Positions 25,819-39,400 of a stretch of 64,000 nucleotides of DNA are shown piece by piece. The DNA lies in assembly GCF_014205015.1 (NCBI RefSeq), contig NZ_JACHMO010000001.1, positions 1,302,001-1,366,000 of the forward strand, in the 5' to 3' direction. Under the pieces are notes generated by a model. It saw only the letters and a program-made list of their open reading frames with translations. It was not told the origin of the DNA and did no database searches. The stretch comes from Saccharothrix ecbatanensis. Its GTDB lineage: Bacteria; Actinomycetota; Actinomycetes; Mycobacteriales; Pseudonocardiaceae. The translations under genes and the position numbers were made by a program. The number at the start of each line of letters is the position of its first letter. The first letter of the stretch is position 1.

Positions 25819-28800
25819 TCACGCTTCGCCGAACTCAGCGTCGATCATCTGGAAGATTTCGTCTGCGGTAGTGGCCGATTCAATGCGCTCGGCCGTGGTT
25901 CCCGTCTCCTCGTCGTCGGTGACGACGGCCAGCAGTCGGCGCAGATGCTCTGCCACGTGTCGTCGTTCAGTTTCGGCGACCGAGGCGAGCATGTGTTCCA
26001 GCTTCTCCAGTTCCTTCCCGATCGGTGGTTCGGTGGTGACGTTGCCGATCTCGGCGAGCAGCTTTTGGGCGATCTCCGTCGGGGTGGGGTAGTCGAATAC
26101 GAGGGTGGCCGGCAACCGCATACCGGTGACCTGGGTCAACCTGTTCCGGAGGTCGACGGCGCTGAGCGAGTCGAATCCCATCTCCCGGAATGCGCGATCG
26201 GGGTCGATGGACGCAGCCGAGGAATGCCCGAGCACCGCCGCCACCTGGGTGCGCACCACGTCCAGGACGATCTGTTCCCGATCGGCCGCGTCGACGCCCG
26301 CCATCCGATCGAGCAAGGACACCACGACGGCTTCCCGCCGGTTCGGTGTGGTGACCAGTCCACGCAGCAGGGGCGGCAGCATCCCGGCCTTGGCCTGAAC
26401 CCGCAACACGGCTGTGTCCAACCGGACCGGGGCCATTACCGCCGCGTCCAACCCAAGAGCCTGATCGAAAAGACCGAGACCCAACTCGGTGGTCAGCGCC
26501 TTGGCGCCCATCCGTTCGAGGCGGGTCAATTCGGTGTGGTCCAGTCCGGCCGTCATGCCGGTGGCTTCCGCCCACAGGCCCCAGGCCAGTGAGGTGGCGG
26601 GCAGGCCTGCTGCGCGGCGTACGTCGGCCAATGCGTCAAGAGAGGCGTTGGCGGCGGCGTAGTTGCCTTGGCCGGGGCTGCCGATCAGCGACGCCATCGA
26701 GGAGAACATGACGAAGGCGGCCAGGTCGGTGCCGATGGTGAGTTCGTGCAGGTGCCATGCGGCGTCGAGCTTGGGTCGCATGACGTGTTCGATGCGGTCG
26801 GGGGTGAGCGATTCGATGATGCCGTCGTCGAGCACACCGGCCGTGTGCAGGACTGCGGTCAGCGGGCGTTCCACAGTGGACAGGACACTGGCCAGTTGGG
26901 CGCGGTCCGAGACATCGCAGGCGGCGACCCGGGCCGTGCAGCCCAGTTCTTGCAGTTCGGCGACCAGTTCGGCAGCGCCGTCGGCCTCAAGGCCGCGTCG
27001 GCTCAGCAGCAGCAGGTGTCGCGCACCGTGGGTGGTGGCGAGGTGGCGGGCGAACACCGCGCCCAGTCCGCCCGTGCCGCCGGTGATGACGACCGTGCCG
27101 TCGGGGTTGATGGTGTGTGGCTGGGTGGCCGGTGTGGTGGTGGCGGGGGCGAGTCTGGGTGCGAGCAGGGTGCCGGCTCGGACTGCGAGTTGGGGTTCGT
27201 CGGTGTCGAGCACGGAGCCCCAGTCGGGCTCGTCGCCGTCGAGGTCGACGAGCAGGAAACGTCCGGGGTGTTCGGATTGCGCGCTGCGCAGTAGTCCCCA
27301 CGCGGCGGCTTGGGCGATGTCGGGGGTCTCGTCGCCGATGGCGACCGCACCTCGGGTCGTCACGACCAGCCTTGCTCCGCCGAGCCATTCGCTGGCCAGC
27401 CAGCTCTGTGCCAGGGCCAGTGCCTCACCGGCGGTGGTCCTGGCGGCTTCGGCGACGTCACCTTGCGGAGTGTCGATCGCGGCCAGCACCAACTCGGGCA
27501 TCGGAGCACCCTCGGCGACAGCCTGTTCCAACGCCGCCAGATCCGCGAAACGGTCACCCGCTCCGCCGACAGCACCAACAGCGGCCAGACTCACCGGGCG
27601 TGTCGCGTTGACCCGCGTGGCAACCCAGTCGATCTCGTAGAGGGAACGCTCGCCGTTGTGCCGCGCGGCTTCCAGGTGCGACTGCTCGACCGGACGGACG
27701 TCGAGCCGTCGCAGGCACGCGAGGGGCAGGCCGTCCTCTCCGGCGAGGTCGAGCCGTAGCGAGGTCGGGTCGGGCAAGCTGATCCGCACCCGCATCCGGG
27801 TGAGTCCGAAGCGTGCGAGTTGAACGCCGGACCACGAGAACGGCAGTCCGCTGGGGCTCTCCTCGCCCAGGTCGAGCTTGCCGAGTCCACCGTGCAGGGC
27901 GGAGTCGAACAGCGCCGGGTGGATCGCGAATCCGTCCGCGGAACCGGCGACCTCCGGCAGGGCCAAGTCGGCGAACACGTCATCACCAACACGCCAGGCG
28001 GACTGCACCGCGCGGAAGGCCGGGCCGTACTCGAACACCGTGTCCATGAAGTGGGCGTTCCGGTTGAGCAGAGCGTAGAGCTCGGACACGGCGACGGGCT
28101 CGGCATTCGCAGGCGGCCATTGAGCGGCGAAGTCCTCCAGGGGCTCGGCGTTGGCGGAGAGCCAGCCGCGCGCGTGGCAGGTCAGTTCGACGACTTCGTC
28201 CTCGCCGGCTTCGATCCGGGAGAAGAAGGCGATCTCTCGGCGGCCGTCGTCGCCAACAGGGCCCGCGGTGACTCGGATCTGCCGCGTGACGTTGTCCTCC
28301 AGGACCAGCGGCGCGGCGATGACCAGCTCGTCCACCACGTCACAGCCCAGCCGTCGGCCGATGGTCAGTGCCATCTCGACCAGTGCGACCCCGGGCACCA
28401 GCACGATCCCGAACACCTGGTGGTCCAGCGTCCACGGCTGGGTCTCCTGGGACATGCTTCCGGTGAAGACCCACTCGTCCCGGTCTCCGACCTGGACCGC
28501 GGCCACGAGGATGGGGTGGCTCATCCGGTCCTGACCGGCGGCCGAGGCGTCACCGACGCCCGTCTTCCGGGTCAGCCAGTAGTTCTCGCGCTGGAAGGCG
28601 TAGGTGGGGAGGGGGACCCGCTTGGCCTCGGTGTCGGTGTAGCAGGCTTCCCAGCCCACCTTGGCGCCGGCGACGTGCGCTTCGCCGAGCGAGAGGCGGA
28701 AGCGGTGGAGGTTGCCTTCGTCGCGGCGGAGCGATCCGATCGCGGTGACTCGGCCGGTGGTGCCTTGTGCTTCGACGGTTTCCTCGACGGCCATGGTGAG

Positions 28801-31800
28801 GACCGGGTGGGGCGAGATTTCGAGGAAGCAGCCGGTGCCGTTGTCGACGAGGGCGCGGATGGCGGGTTCGAAGCCGACGGGGTTGCGGAGGTTGGTGTAC
28901 CAGTAGTCGGCGTCCATCGTGGCGGTGTCGATGAACCCGTTGGTGACGGTGGAGTAGAAGGGGATGCTGGCCGTTGCGGGTTGGACGGGCGCCAGTGCGT
29001 CCATCAGGTCGGTGCGGATTGCTTCGACGTAGTGGGAGTGGGAGGCGTAGTCGACGGCGATGCGTCGTGCCCTGATGTCGTCTTGCTGGCAGGTGGCGAG
29101 GATGGCGTCGAGTGCTGCGGGTTCGCCGGCGATGACGACGGTGGCGGGTCCGTTGACGGCGGCGATGGACACTCGGCCCGTGTGGGGTGCGATGAGTTTT
29201 TCGACGCGTTCGACCGGCAGGGAGACGGACATCATGCCGCCGTGTCCGGCGAGGTGGTCGCGGACGAGTTGGCTGCGCAGGGTGACGATCCTGGCGGCGT
29301 CCGTCAGTGACAGCGCACCGGCGACGTAAGCGGCGGCGATCTCGCCCTGGGAGTGGCCCACGACGGCGGAGGGTTCGATGCCGTGGGAGCGCCACAGTGC
29401 GGCCAGCCCTGCCATGACGGTGAACAGTGCGGGCTGGACGACGTCGACGCGTTCCAGGGACGGCGCGTCGGGGGCCGCGCGTAGGACGTCGTCGAGGTTC
29501 CAGTCCACGAACGGGGCCAGTGCTTCGCCGCAGGCGGCGATCTCGGCGGCGAACACGGGGGAGGAGTCCAACAACTCCACCGCCATGCCGACCCATTGCG
29601 CTCCCTGACCCGGGAACACGAACACCGACTTCACGCCAGAGCCGACGACCTGACCCTCCACCACGTTCACGGCAGGTTCGCCTGCCGCCAACGCGGACAA
29701 CCCGGCCAGCAACTCCTCACGGTCGGCGGCCACCACGACCGCACGCCGCTCCAACAGCGCACGCGAAGTCGCCGAGGAGAAACCGATATCCGCGACCGAC
29801 GCCTCCACATCGGCGGCGACCAGGTTCCGCAGCCGCTCCGCCTGCGCCCGCAACGCGGCCTCGCCACGACCCGACAAGACAACCGGAATGGCACCCGCAG
29901 GCTGCGGTGACCCGACCTTGACCGGCTGCTCGGCGGGGGCTTCTTCCAGGATGATGTGGGCGTTGGTGCCGCTGACGCCGAAGGACGACACGGCGGCGCG
30001 GCGCGGACGGTTGTCGGCAGGCCACTTGCGCGCCTCGGTCAGCAGCTCGACCTGACCGGACTCCCAGTCCACGTGCGGTGACGGCGCGTCCACGTGCAGG
30101 GTCGACGGCAGCGTCTCGTGACGCATCGCCATGACCATCTTGATCACACCGGCGACACCGGCGGCGGCCGACGTGTGCCCGATGTTCGACTTGATCGACC
30201 CCAACCACAGCGGGCCGTTCTCGCGCTCCTGGCCGTAGGTCGCCAGCAGTGCCTGGGCTTCGATCGGGTCGCCGAGCACCGTGCCGGTGCCGTGGCCTTC
30301 AACAGCGTCCACATCGGACGGTGCCAGTCCGGCGTTGGCCAACGCCTGCCGGATCACCCGCTCCTGGGACGGACCATTGGGCGCGGTGAGGCCGTTGCTC
30401 GCGCCGTCCTGGTTCACCGCAGTGCCCCGCACCACGGCCAGCACCTTGTGCCCGTTGCGCCGGGCATCGGACAACCGCTCCAGCACCAGCACACCGACAC
30501 CATCGGAGAAACCGGTGCCGTCAGCCGAAGCCGAATACGCCCTGCAACGCCCATCAGGAGACACCGCACGCTGACGGCTGAACTCGGTCAGGAGGTAGGG
30601 ACCGGCCAGCAAGGTGACGCCGCCGACCAGCGCCAGCGAGCAATCACCGGACCGCAGCGCTTGCGAAGCCAGGTGCAGAGCGACAGCCGACGACGAGCAG
30701 GCGGTGTCCACCGACAGCGCCGGACCCTCCAAACCGAACGTGTAGGCGATCCGGCCGGACACCACGCTGGTCGTGGTGCCGGTCAGGCGGTAGCCCTCCA
30801 GCTCCGAGGAGGCCATGCCGCCGTAGTCGGTGGTCACGACGCCGGCGAACACGCCGGTGTCACTGCCGCGCAGCGAGGTCGGGTCGATACCGGCGTGCTC
30901 GAACGCCTCCCACGACGCCTCCAGCAACAAGCGCTGCTGCGGGTCCATGGCCAGCGCCTCACGCGGACTGATCCCGAAGAACTCGGCATCGAACTCCCCG
31001 ATGCGCCCGAGGAAGCCGCCGCCGCTGGTGCTGATCTTCCCGACCTGGTCGGGATCGGGGTCGTAGATGTTCTGGTCCCAGCCACGGTCAGTGGGCAGCC
31101 CGCCCACCGCGTCGCGGCCCGTGGCCACCAGATCCCACAACTCGTCCGGTGAGCTGACCCCACCGGGGTAGCGGCAGCTCATGCCGATGATCGCCAGAGG
31201 CTCGTCCAGCGTGACCGGCTTCGCCTTGACCACCTGCTTCGGCGCTTCTTCGACACCACCGAACTCGGCGAGCAGCAGTCGTGCGACCGCGGCCGGGGTC
31301 GGGTGGTCGAAGATCAGCGTGGCGGGGAGGCGGACGCCGGTGCTCTGGGTGAGCCGGTTGCGCAGTTCGACCGCGCTGAGCGAGTCGAAGCCGAGTTCCT
31401 TGAACGCGCGTTCGGTGTCGACCGCGGCGGCGGAGGCGTGGCCGAGGACTGCCGCGACCTGCTCCGCCACCACCTCCAGGAGGATTCGCGTCCGGTCGGC
31501 TTCCACGACGCCTGCAAGGCGTTGCGCCAGTGAACCGCCGGTGACGGCGCGCCGAGCCGGGGCGGGCGCCAGGCCGCGCAGCAACGCGGGCAACACGCCG
31601 GACCGGGCTTGGGTCCTCAGCGTGGCCGGATCGAGCTGGACGGGTGCCACCAGCGCCGCGTCCGTGCCGAGCGCCCAGTCGAAGAGCGCGAGCCCGTGCT
31701 CGTGGGACAGCGCACTGATACCCATGCGCTCCAGGCGTGCCAGGTCGGCTTCGCTGAGCTCTCCCGCCATGCCGGTGGTCTGCGACCAGAGGCCCCAGGC

Positions 31801-34800
31801 CAGTGAGGTGGCGGGGAGGCCTGCGGCGCGGCGTGCGCCGGCCAGAGCGTCGAGTGACGCGTTGGCGGCGGCGTAGTTGCCCTGGCCGGGGCTGCCGATC
31901 AACGCCGCCATCGAGGAGAACATCACGAAGGCGGACAGGTCGGCGGCGATCGTGAGTTCATGCAGGTGCCATGCGGCGTCGAGCTTGGGTCGCATGACCC
32001 GTTCCAGGTCGGCCGGGGACAGCGATTCGATCATGCCGTCATCGACCACACCGGCGGCGTGCACGATCGCGGTCAGCGGCTGCTCGACGGTGGACAGCAC
32101 GTCGGTCAGCTGGACCCGGTCGGACACGTCGCAGGCGACGACCTGGGCCGCACAGCCCAGCGCCTCCAACTCGGCGACCAACTCGGCGGCGCCGTCGGCT
32201 TCGAGGCCGCGTCGGCTCAGCAGCAACAGGTGCCGCACGCCGTGCGTGGTCACGAGGTGGCGGGCGAACAACGCGCCCAGGCCACCCGTGCCGCCGGTGA
32301 TCACCACCGTGCCGTTGGGGTTGATGGGGTCTGGCTGGGTGGTCGGTGCCGTGGCGGAGGCGAGCCTGGGTGCGAGCAGCGTGCCCGCCCGGACCGCGAG
32401 CTGAGGTTCGTCGGTGTCGAGCACGGCGGCCCAGTCGGGCTCGTCGCCGTCGACGTCTACCAGGACGAAACGCCCGGGGTGTTCCGACTGCGCACTGCGC
32501 AGCAGACCCCACACGGCGGCTTGGGCGATGTCGGGGGTCTCGTCACCCACGGCGACCGCGTGCCGGGTCGTCACGACCAGCCTGGTCTCGGCCGGCAACT
32601 CGCTGTCCAACCAGCTCTGCGCCAGTGCGAGCGCGTGGGCGGTCGTGGCGTGAGTGGACGCGAGGGTGCCCCCATCGGTGACGGAGACCGCGGCGAGCAC
32701 CGCTTGAGGCGCGGGCTTTCCTTCGGCGAGCGCCTGTTCCAGGACGCCCAGGTCTGCGTAGACCTCTCCCGCGCCGATCCGGGCGATGTCGGGAGTTCCA
32801 GTGGACGGCCCGGCCTCGACACGGGTCCAGTCGAGGGTGTGCAGCGATTGCAGCGCGCCACTGTGCGCGCCGTCGATGCGCTCCTGCTCCACGGGCCGCA
32901 CCACGAGGGAGCGCACGGACACCACGGGAGCGCCGTTCTCGTCAACGGCGTCCAGCCGGAGCGAGGTCTCGCCGGTCATCTTGGAGCGGACGCGCAGTCG
33001 TGAGACGCCTTGCCGCTGGAGCTGCACGCCGCTCCAGCTGAAGGGCATGAGGTGCGTCGCGGAAGAGTTCTCGGTCAGCAGGATGACGCCGCTCTGCAAG
33101 GCGGAGTCGAAGAGCGCGGGGTGGATGTCGAAGCCGTCGTGGCCTTCGGGCAGGGACACCTCGGCATACGTTTCGTCGGCGGTGCGCCAAACGGCGTGCA
33201 CGCCTTGGAAGAGCGGGCCGTAGTCGTAGCCGATGTCCGCGAGACGGCCGTAGAGCTCGTCGACGAGCAGCGGTTCCGCGTCCTGTGGCGGCCACTGCGT
33301 CGGCCAGGCAGGGGTGAACTCGCTGTCCTCGCCGAGGGTGCCCCGGGCGTGGCAAGTCGACTCGGACTCGCCGATGCCGTTGTCCGGCCGCGAGTAGATG
33401 GTCACCTCACGGCGGCCGTCCCGGCCGGGCGCCCCAACGGCGACTTGCAGGTGCCGGGTGACGCCTTCCTGGATGAGGAGGGGAGCTTCGAGCACCAGTT
33501 CGTCCAGCACCGGGCAGCCGGCGTGGCGTCCCGCGGCGAGTGCCAGCTCGACCAGTCCCGTGCCCGGCACGACCATGGAGCCGAGCAGCAGGTGTTCGGC
33601 GACCCAGGGCTGGGTTTCGGTGGAGATGCGGCCGGTGAAGAGCCACTCGTCGCGGTCGCCGATGAGGGCGAGGCCGGCGAGGACGGGGTGGTCGATGGCG
33701 GCCAGGCCGGCGGCGGAGTTGTCGCCGAAGCCGGTGGTGGGGGCCAGCCAGTAGCGTTCGCGCTGGAAGGCGTAGGTGGGCAGGTCGACGCGCTGGGCGC
33801 CGGCGCCGGTGTAGTAGGCGTTCCAGTCGACCTCGACGCCGGCGGCGTGCGCGCGGCCGATGAACAGGGCGAAGGTGGCGGTTTCGCTGTGCTTCGCACG
33901 CAAGGCCGGTACGACCGCCACGTTTTCGGTGGTGTCGTTGTCGATCTGGTCGAGGACCTGCCCCGCCATGGCGGTCAGGGTGGCGTCCGGCCCCAGTTCG
34001 AGGTACCGGCGGACGCCGAGGTCGTGCAGGGTGCGGATGCCGTCGGCGAACCGGACGGCCAGGCGAACGTGCTGGACCCAGTAGTCGGCGTCGAACTCGG
34101 TGACGACCTGTCCGGTGAGGTTGGACATGATCGGGGTCGACGGGGCCTTGTAGACCAGACGTTGTGCCACAGCACGGAATTCGGCCAGCATGGGTTCCAT
34201 CCGGGGGGAGTGGAACGCATGGCTCACCCGGAGCCTGGTGGTCTTGTGGCCGTCCCAAGCGGGTAACCACTGGTCCATGGCGTCGGTGTCGCCGGAGACG
34301 ACGACCGCTCGCGGTCCGTTGACAGCGGCGATCTCCAACCGGCCCTCGTAACCGATGAGGGACGCGGCGACGTCGGTCTCGTCGGCCTGGACGGCGACCA
34401 TCGCGCCACCAGCAGGCAACGCGCCCATGAGTCGACCGCGTGCGGCGACCAGCGCGCACGCGTCGGCGAGGGACAGCACGCCTGAGACGTGGGCGGCGGC
34501 CAGCTCGCCGACGGAGTGCCCGATCAGGTAGTCGGCCTTCATGCCGAACGAGTCGACCAGGCGGTACAGGGCGACTTCGACCGCGAACAGCGCGGCCTGC
34601 GTGTACTCGGTTTGGTTGAGTGATCCATCCTCAGTGGACAGAAGTTCGCGCACCGGACGGCCGACCAGCGGGTCCAGTGCGGCGCACACCTCGTCCAAAG
34701 CGGCGGCGAACACCGGGAAGGTCTCGGCCAGCTCCAAGCCCATGCCCGGACGCTGAGAACCCTGACCCGTGAACAAGAACGCCGTCCGGCCACCGACAGC

Positions 34801-36480
34801 GGGTTCCCCGCCGGTCACCTTGGCAAGGCCCGCCAGCAGCTCCTCACGATCGGCGGCCACCACGACCGCGCGCCGCTCCAACAGCGCGCGCGTCGTCAGG
34901 GTCGAGAACGCGACATCGGCCGCAGAGATGTCCGACTGTCGTTCCAGATGCGCCCGCAGCCGCTCCGCCTGCGCACGCAGCGCGTTCTCGGTGCGCGCCG
35001 ACACCAGGACCGGCACCGGACGACGCTTCACGGACTCGACCGGCTGCTCGTCGTCGGCCGGCGTGTCGAGGCTCGTCGCCTCTTCCAGGATCAGGTGGGC
35101 GTTGGTGCCACTGACGCCGAAGGACGACACACCCGCCCGGCGCGGACGACCGGTCGCCGACCACTCGCGGGCCTCGGTCAGCAGCTCGACCTGACCGGAC
35201 TTCCAGTCCACGTGCGGTGACGGCGCGTCCACGTGCAGGGTCGGCGGCAGCGTCCCGTTGCGCATCGCCATGACCATCTTGATCACACCGGCTACCCCGG
35301 CGGCGGCCGACGTGTGGCCGATGTTCGACTTGATCGAGCCGAGCCAGAGCGGACCGTTCTCGCGCTCCTGGCCGTAGGTCGCCAGCAGTGCCTGTGCCTC
35401 GATCGGGTCGCCCAACACCGTGCCGGTGCCATGACCCTCGACCACGTCGATCTCGGCGGGTCTCAGGCCGGCGTTCTCCAGCGCCTGCCGGATGACCCGT
35501 TCCTGCGACGGGCCGTTCGGCGCGGTCAGACCGTTGCTCGCGCCGTCCTGGTTCACCGCGCTGCCACGGACTACGGCCAGCACCTTGTGCCCGTTGCGCC
35601 GTGCGTCCGACAACCGCTCCAACACCACCAGGCCGAGCCCGTCGGAGAAGCCGGTGCCGTCAGCCGAAGCGGAGTAAGGCTTGCAACGCCCGTTGAGCGC
35701 CAGTCCGCGCTGGCGGCTGAACTCCACGAACAGGAACGGGCCGCCCAGCACGGTGACGCCACCGGCGAGCGCCAGCGAGCACTCGCCGGCGCGCAGCGCG
35801 TTCACCGCGAGGTGGATGGCGACGAGGGAAGCGGAGCAGGCCGTGTCGATCGTGATGGCCGGCCCTTCCAGCCCCAGACTGTAGGCGATGCGACCCGACA
35901 TCACGCTGCTCTGGGTGCCGGTCAGTCGGAACCCCTCCGACTCGGGCAGCAGGGTGCCGCCGTAGTCGGAGCTGACGGTGCCCGCGTACACACCGGTGTC
36001 ACTGCCACGCAAGGACATCGGGTCGATGCCCGCGTCCTCCAACGCCTCCCACGCCGCCTCCAGCGTCACCCGCTGGGTCGGGTCCATCGCGGTGGCCTCG
36101 CGCGGGCTGATCCCGAAGAAGCCGGCGTCGAACGTGGTGACGCTGTCGACGAACCCGCCCTCCCGGGCGTACGCGCGTCCGGTCCGGTCGGGGTCGGCGT
36201 CGTAGAGACCTTCCAGGTCCCAGCCGCGGTCCGTCGGGAACGGGCCGATGCCGTCACGACCGGACGACACCAGCTCCCACAGCTCTTCCGGTGAAGTCAC
36301 GCCACCCGGGTAGCGGCAGCTCATACCCACGATCGCCACCGGCTCGACGGCCCGCTGCTGGAGCTCGTCCACCTTCCGGTTGGCCGTGCGCAACTCAGCG
36401 GTCACTCGACGCAGGTAAGTGCGGAGCTTCTGCTCGTCGCTCATCGATCCGCTCCGGTCGTCGGTCGTCTTTCCGGTCAT
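25819..36480 (-). CDS. Bimodular type I PKS, modules B1-B2 (each KS-AT-DH-KR-ACP)
   Basis: This PKS of 3553 residues has two modules. B1: KS Cys about 215 (IDTACSAS), AT GHSVG Ser about 656 with HAFH (malonyl), DH His about 963 ([11 protein letters not shown]) and Asp about 1125, KR about 1394 with VVDDG (B-type), ACP about 1697. B2: KS Cys about 1928, AT GHSQG Ser about 2377 with YASH (methylmalonyl), DH His about 2687 ([11 protein letters not shown]) and Asp about 2859, KR about 3135 with VLDDG, ACP about 3437. Neither has an ER, so two successive alkenes are predicted, the second methyl-branched. The C-terminal docking tail ends [16 protein letters not shown] 36480 overlaps the stop of gene A as ATGA, with AAGGAG 11 nt upstream, which suggests translational coupling. 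A second ATG at 36444 ([11 protein letters not shown]) has a weaker ribosome site. Confidence 0.96.
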   Translation of the reverse strand: MTGKTTDDRSGSMSDEQKLRTYLRRVTAELRTANRKVDELQQRAVEPVAIVGMSCRYPGGVTSPEELWELVSSGRDGIGPFPTDRGWDLEGLYDADPDRTGRAYAREGGFVDSVTTFDAGFFGISPREATAMDPTQRVTLEAAWEALEDAGIDPMSLRGSDTGVYAGTVSSDYGGTLLPESEGFRLTGTQSSVMSGRIAYSLGLEGPAITIDTACSASLVAIHLAVNALRAGECSLALAGGVTVLGGPFLFVEFSRQRGLALNGRCKPYSASADGTGFSDGLGLVVLERLSDARRNGHKVLAVVRGSAVNQDGASNGLTAPNGPSQERVIRQALENAGLRPAEIDVVEGHGTGTVLGDPIEAQALLATYGQERENGPLWLGSIKSNIGHTSAAAGVAGVIKMVMAMRNGTLPPTLHVDAPSPHVDWKSGQVELLTEAREWSATGRPRRAGVSSFGVSGTNAHLILEEATSLDTPADDEQPVESVKRRPVPVLVSARTENALRAQAERLRAHLERQSDISAADVAFSTLTTRALLERRAVVVAADREELLAGLAKVTGGEPAVGGRTAFLFTGQGSQRPGMGLELAETFPVFAAALDEVCAALDPLVGRPVRELLSTEDGSLNQTEYTQAALFAVEVALYRLVDSFGMKADYLIGHSVGELAAAHVSGVLSLADACALVAARGRLMGALPAGGAMVAVQADETDVAASLIGYEGRLEIAAVNGPRAVVVSGDTDAMDQWLPAWDGHKTTRLRVSHAFHSPRMEPMLAEFRAVAQRLVYKAPSTPIMSNLTGQVVTEFDADYWVQHVRLAVRFADGIRTLHDLGVRRYLELGPDATLTAMAGQVLDQIDNDTTENVAVVPALRAKHSETATFALFIGRAHAAGVEVDWNAYYTGAGAQRVDLPTYAFQRERYWLAPTTGFGDNSAAGLAAIDHPVLAGLALIGDRDEWLFTGRISTETQPWVAEHLLLGSMVVPGTGLVELALAAGRHAGCPVLDELVLEAPLLIQEGVTRHLQVAVGAPGRDGRREVTIYSRPDNGIGESESTCHARGTLGEDSEFTPAWPTQWPPQDAEPLLVDELYGRLADIGYDYGPLFQGVHAVWRTADETYAEVSLPEGHDGFDIHPALFDSALQSGVILLTENSSATHLMPFSWSGVQLQRQGVSRLRVRSKMTGETSLRLDAVDENGAPVVSVRSLVVRPVEQERIDGAHSGALQSLHTLDWTRVEAGPSTGTPDIARIGAGEVYADLGVLEQALAEGKPAPQAVLAAVSVTDGGTLASTHATTAHALALAQSWLDSELPAETRLVVTTRHAVAVGDETPDIAQAAVWGLLRSAQSEHPGRFVLVDVDGDEPDWAAVLDTDEPQLAVRAGTLLAPRLASATAPTTQPDPINPNGTVVITGGTGGLGALFARHLVTTHGVRHLLLLSRRGLEADGAAELVAELEALGCAAQVVACDVSDRVQLTDVLSTVEQPLTAIVHAAGVVDDGMIESLSPADLERVMRPKLDAAWHLHELTIAADLSAFVMFSSMAALIGSPGQGNYAAANASLDALAGARRAAGLPATSLAWGLWSQTTGMAGELSEADLARLERMGISALSHEHGLALFDWALGTDAALVAPVQLDPATLRTQARSGVLPALLRGLAPAPARRAVTGGSLAQRLAGVVEADRTRILLEVVAEQVAAVLGHASAAAVDTERAFKELGFDSLSAVELRNRLTQSTGVRLPATLIFDHPTPAAVARLLLAEFGGVEEAPKQVVKAKPVTLDEPLAIIGMSCRYPGGVSSPDELWDLVATGRDAVGGLPTDRGWDQNIYDPDPDQVGKISTSGGGFLGRIGEFDAEFFGISPREALAMDPQQRLLLEASWEAFEHAGIDPTSLRGSDTGVFAGVVTTDYGGMASSELEGYRLTGTTTSVVSGRIAYTFGLEGPALSVDTACSSSAVALHLASQALRSGDCSLALVGGVTLLAGPYLLTEFSRQRAVSPDGRCRAYSASADGTGFSDGVGVLVLERLSDARRNGHKVLAVVRGTAVNQDGASNGLTAPNGPSQERVIRQALANAGLAPSDVDAVEGHGTGTVLGDPIEAQALLATYGQERENGPLWLGSIKSNIGHTSAAAGVAGVIKMVMAMRHETLPSTLHVDAPSPHVDWESGQVELLTEARKWPADNRPRRAAVSSFGVSGTNAHIILEEAPAEQPVKVGSPQPAGAIPVVLSGRGEAALRAQAERLRNLVAADVEASVADIGFSSATSRALLERRAVVVAADREELLAGLSALAAGEPAVNVVEGQVVGSGVKSVFVFPGQGAQWVGMAVELLDSSPVFAAEIAACGEALAPFVDWNLDDVLRAAPDAPSLERVDVVQPALFTVMAGLAALWRSHGIEPSAVVGHSQGEIAAAYVAGALSLTDAARIVTLRSQLVRDHLAGHGGMMSVSLPVERVEKLIAPHTGRVSIAAVNGPATVVIAGEPAALDAILATCQQDDIRARRIAVDYASHSHYVEAIRTDLMDALAPVQPATASIPFYSTVTNGFIDTATMDADYWYTNLRNPVGFEPAIRALVDNGTGCFLEISPHPVLTMAVEETVEAQGTTGRVTAIGSLRRDEGNLHRFRLSLGEAHVAGAKVGWEACYTDTEAKRVPLPTYAFQRENYWLTRKTGVGDASAAGQDRMSHPILVAAVQVGDRDEWVFTGSMSQETQPWTLDHQVFGIVLVPGVALVEMALTIGRRLGCDVVDELVIAAPLVLEDNVTRQIRVTAGPVGDDGRREIAFFSRIEAGEDEVVELTCHARGWLSANAEPLEDFAAQWPPANAEPVAVSELYALLNRNAHFMDTVFEYGPAFRAVQSAWRVGDDVFADLALPEVAGSADGFAIHPALFDSALHGGLGKLDLGEESPSGLPFSWSGVQLARFGLTRMRVRISLPDPTSLRLDLAGEDGLPLACLRRLDVRPVEQSHLEAARHNGERSLYEIDWVATRVNATRPVSLAAVGAVGGAGDRFADLAALEQAVAEGAPMPELVLAAIDTPQGDVAEAARTTAGEALALAQSWLASEWLGGARLVVTTRGAVAIGDETPDIAQAAAWGLLRSAQSEHPGRFLLVDLDGDEPDWGSVLDTDEPQLAVRAGTLLAPRLAPATTTPATQPHTINPDGTVVITGGTGGLGAVFARHLATTHGARHLLLLSRRGLEADGAAELVAELQELGCTARVAACDVSDRAQLASVLSTVERPLTAVLHTAGVLDDGIIESLTPDRIEHVMRPKLDAAWHLHELTIGTDLAAFVMFSSMASLIGSPGQGNYAAANASLDALADVRRAAGLPATSLAWGLWAEATGMTAGLDHTELTRLERMGAKALTTELGLGLFDQALGLDAAVMAPVRLDTAVLRVQAKAGMLPPLLRGLVTTPNRREAVVVSLLDRMAGVDAADREQIVLDVVRTQVAAVLGHSSAASIDPDRAFREMGFDSLSAVDLRNRLTQVTGMRLPATLVFDYPTPTEIAQKLLAEIGNVTTEPPIGKELEKLEHMLASVAETERRHVAEHLRRLLAVVTDDEETGTTAERIESATTADEIFQMIDAEFGEA

Positions 36481-39400
36481 ACGGATCCGAGCTCCTTGTC
36501 GATCAGGTCGAACATCTCGCTGTCGGAGACGATGGTGAGGTCGTCTTCGAGGTCGTCGTCCAGGTCGCGCAGGTCGCCGTTCGCGGCGCTCAGGATGGTC
36601 AGCAACCGGTTGCTGAGCGAGCGCATGTGCGGCTTGGCCCCGACGAGTTGCTGCTCGTCGCCCGACAGGCTGATCAGGAGCGATTCGAGCCGGTGCAGCT
36701 CCTCCTCGAGCGGTGAGGGGCCCTGTTCGACGGGTCCTCCACCCACCTCGGCGAGGATCATCCGGGCGGCGTCGATCGGGGTGGGGTAGTCGAAGACCAG
36801 CGTTGCCGGCAGCCGCACGCCGGAAACCTGGGTGAGCCGGTTGCGCAACTCGACCGCGGCGAGCGAATCGAAGCCGAGGTCCTTGAAGGCGCGCGAGGGG
36901 TCGATCGCGGCGGGCGAGGCGTGCCCGAGCACGGACGCGACCTGGACCTGCACCAGTTCCAGCACGACCTGCTCGCGGTCGGCCTCGGCCACACCGGCGA
37001 GGCGCCGTTCGAGGGAACGGCCCTTGTCGGCGCGACGAGCCGGAGCGCGCACCAGTCCACGCAGCAGGACGGGCAGGACGCCGGACCGCGCCTGGTCGCG
37101 CAGTGCGGCCAGGTCCAGGTTCACCGGGGCCAGCAGAGCCGCCTCGGAGCTCAGAGCCTGGTCGAACGACTCCAGGCCGGACGCCGCGGAGATCGCGCCG
37201 ATGCCGGTGCGCGCCATCCTGGCGAGGTCGGCTTCGTCCATCTCGCCGGTCATCCCCGTGGAGTCGGCCCACAGGCCCCACGCCAAGGAGAGAGCCGGCA
37301 GACCGGCCGCCCGCCGCAACGCCGCGAGCGCGTCGACGGCGGTGTTGGCGGCGGCGTAGTTGGCCTGACCGGGGTTGCCGAACAGGCCCGCGGCGGACGA
37401 GAACAGCACGAAGGCCGACAGGTCCATCCGCGAGGTCAGCTCGTGCAGGTGCCAGGCGGCGTCCAGCTTCGGCCGCATCACGTAACGGAGCTGCTCGTCG
37501 GACAGCGACTCGATGACGCCGTCGGACAGTACGCCGGCCGTGTGGACGACCGCGGTGAGCGGCCGGTCGAGCGAGGCGAGCAAACCGGCGAGCTGCTCAC
37601 GGTCCGACACGTCGCAAGCGGCCACCTGTGCCTGCGCGCCGAGCGACTCCAGCTCGGCGACCAGCTCGGTGGCGCCCCCCGCGGCCAAGCCCCGCCGGCT
37701 GACCAGCAGCAGGCGGCGCATGCCGTGCTTCGTGACGAGGTGCTTGGCGAACAAGGCGCCGAGCCCACCGGTGCCACCGGTGATCAGCACGATGTCGTCG
37801 GGGTTCAGAGGAGCCGGGACGGTCAGCACGACCTTGCCGACGTTGCGGCCCTCGCGCAGGAAGCGGAACGCGTCCTGGCCCTGGCGCACGTCCCAGGAAC
37901 GGATCGGCGACGGGGACAGCACCCGCCGGGTGAACAGCTCGGCGATCTCGACCAGCATCTGCTGGATGCGTTCGGGCCCGGCCTCCATCAGGTCGTAGGA
38001 GCGGTAGCGCACACCTGGGCATTCGCGTGCGATGGACTCCGGGTCGCGGAGGTCGGTCTTGCCCATCTCGATGAAGCGCCCGCCTCGCGGCAGCAGCTCC
38101 AGCGTCGCGTCCACGAACTCGCCGGCCAGCGAGTTCAGCACCACATCGACGCCTTCTCCACCGGTGGCATCGTGGAAAGCGCCGCGGAAGCCGAGGTCGC
38201 GCGAGGAGGCGATGCGCTCCTGCGGCACGCCCAGGGCGCGCACCGCGTCCCACTTGGACGGACTGGCGGTGGCGAAGACCGTGACGCCGAAGTGGCGGGC
38301 CAGCTGCACGGCGGCCATGCCGACACCACCGGCAGCCGCGTGCACCAACAACTTCTCGCCCGCGCGCAGGTCGGCCAGGTCGACCAGACCGTAGTAAGCG
38401 GTCAGGTAGACGACGGGGATCGCCGCCGCCTCCGCGAAGGTGAGGTGCTCGGGCATCGGCGCGACGGTCCTGCGGTCGGCCACGGCGATCGGGCCGAAAG
38501 CGTCCGTCATCAGGCCGAACACGCGATCGCCCGGGACGAGGTCGGTGACACCGGAGCCGACCTCCAGCACGATGCCGGCCGCTTCACTGCCCAGGGGCGC
38601 GTCACCCGGGTACATCCCGAGGGCGATCAGCACGTCGCGGAAGTTGAGGCCCGCGGCCCGGACGGAGACGCGCACCTCGTGGACGCCGAGCGCGCGGTCC
38701 CCGTGGGAGCGCATGATGGAGAGGTTCTCCAGCGAGCCCTTCTTGGTGCTGGACAGCCGCCACGCCTGACCGGCCGGACCGGCCGACACTCGCGCGAGGC
38801 GTGGCGCCAGGAGAGCACCGCCGCGCACCGCCAACTGCGGTTCGTCCAGTCCCGCCAGCGAACTCCAGTCGGGCTGGACGCCACCATCGGTGTCGAGCAG
38901 GACGAAGCGGCCGGGGTGCTCGGTCTGCGCGCTGCGCAGCAAGCCCCATGCCGGCGCCTGGGCCAGGTCCGGGGACTCCGAGCCGACGGCGATCGCGCGC
39001 CGGGTCACGGTCACGAGCGTGGCGTGGTCGAGCCCCTCACCGGCCAGCCAGTGCTGGGCCAGGGCCAGTGTGCGCTCGGCGACCGCGTTCGCGGCGTGAG
39101 CGGGGCTGTCCGACTCGGGGGTCTCGATCGCGGTGAGCACCAGGTCCGGGGCTGCCGCGCCGCCGGCGACCGCTGCCTGCAAGGCGGCCAGGTCGGCGAA
39201 GCGGTCACCCGGCGCGTCCAGGTCGCCGAGCACCGCGACGCGGGCTTGCGACGACTTGCCCGTTACCGCGGTCCACTCCAGCTGGAACAGGGGGTTCTTC
39301 CCGCCCTCTTGGGCGTTCTCCAGCTGCCCAGGCTCCGCGGGGCGCACGGCGAGGCTGTCGACGGCCAGCACCATGTCGCCGTTCTCGTCGGCGATGGCGA

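Noticed and set aside
36480..37281. A longer N-terminus for PKS gene B
   Set aside because: The upstream in-frame sequence is the shifted frame of the ACP of gene A, with no ribosome site. ATG 36480 with ATGA overlap starts a normal docking domain.
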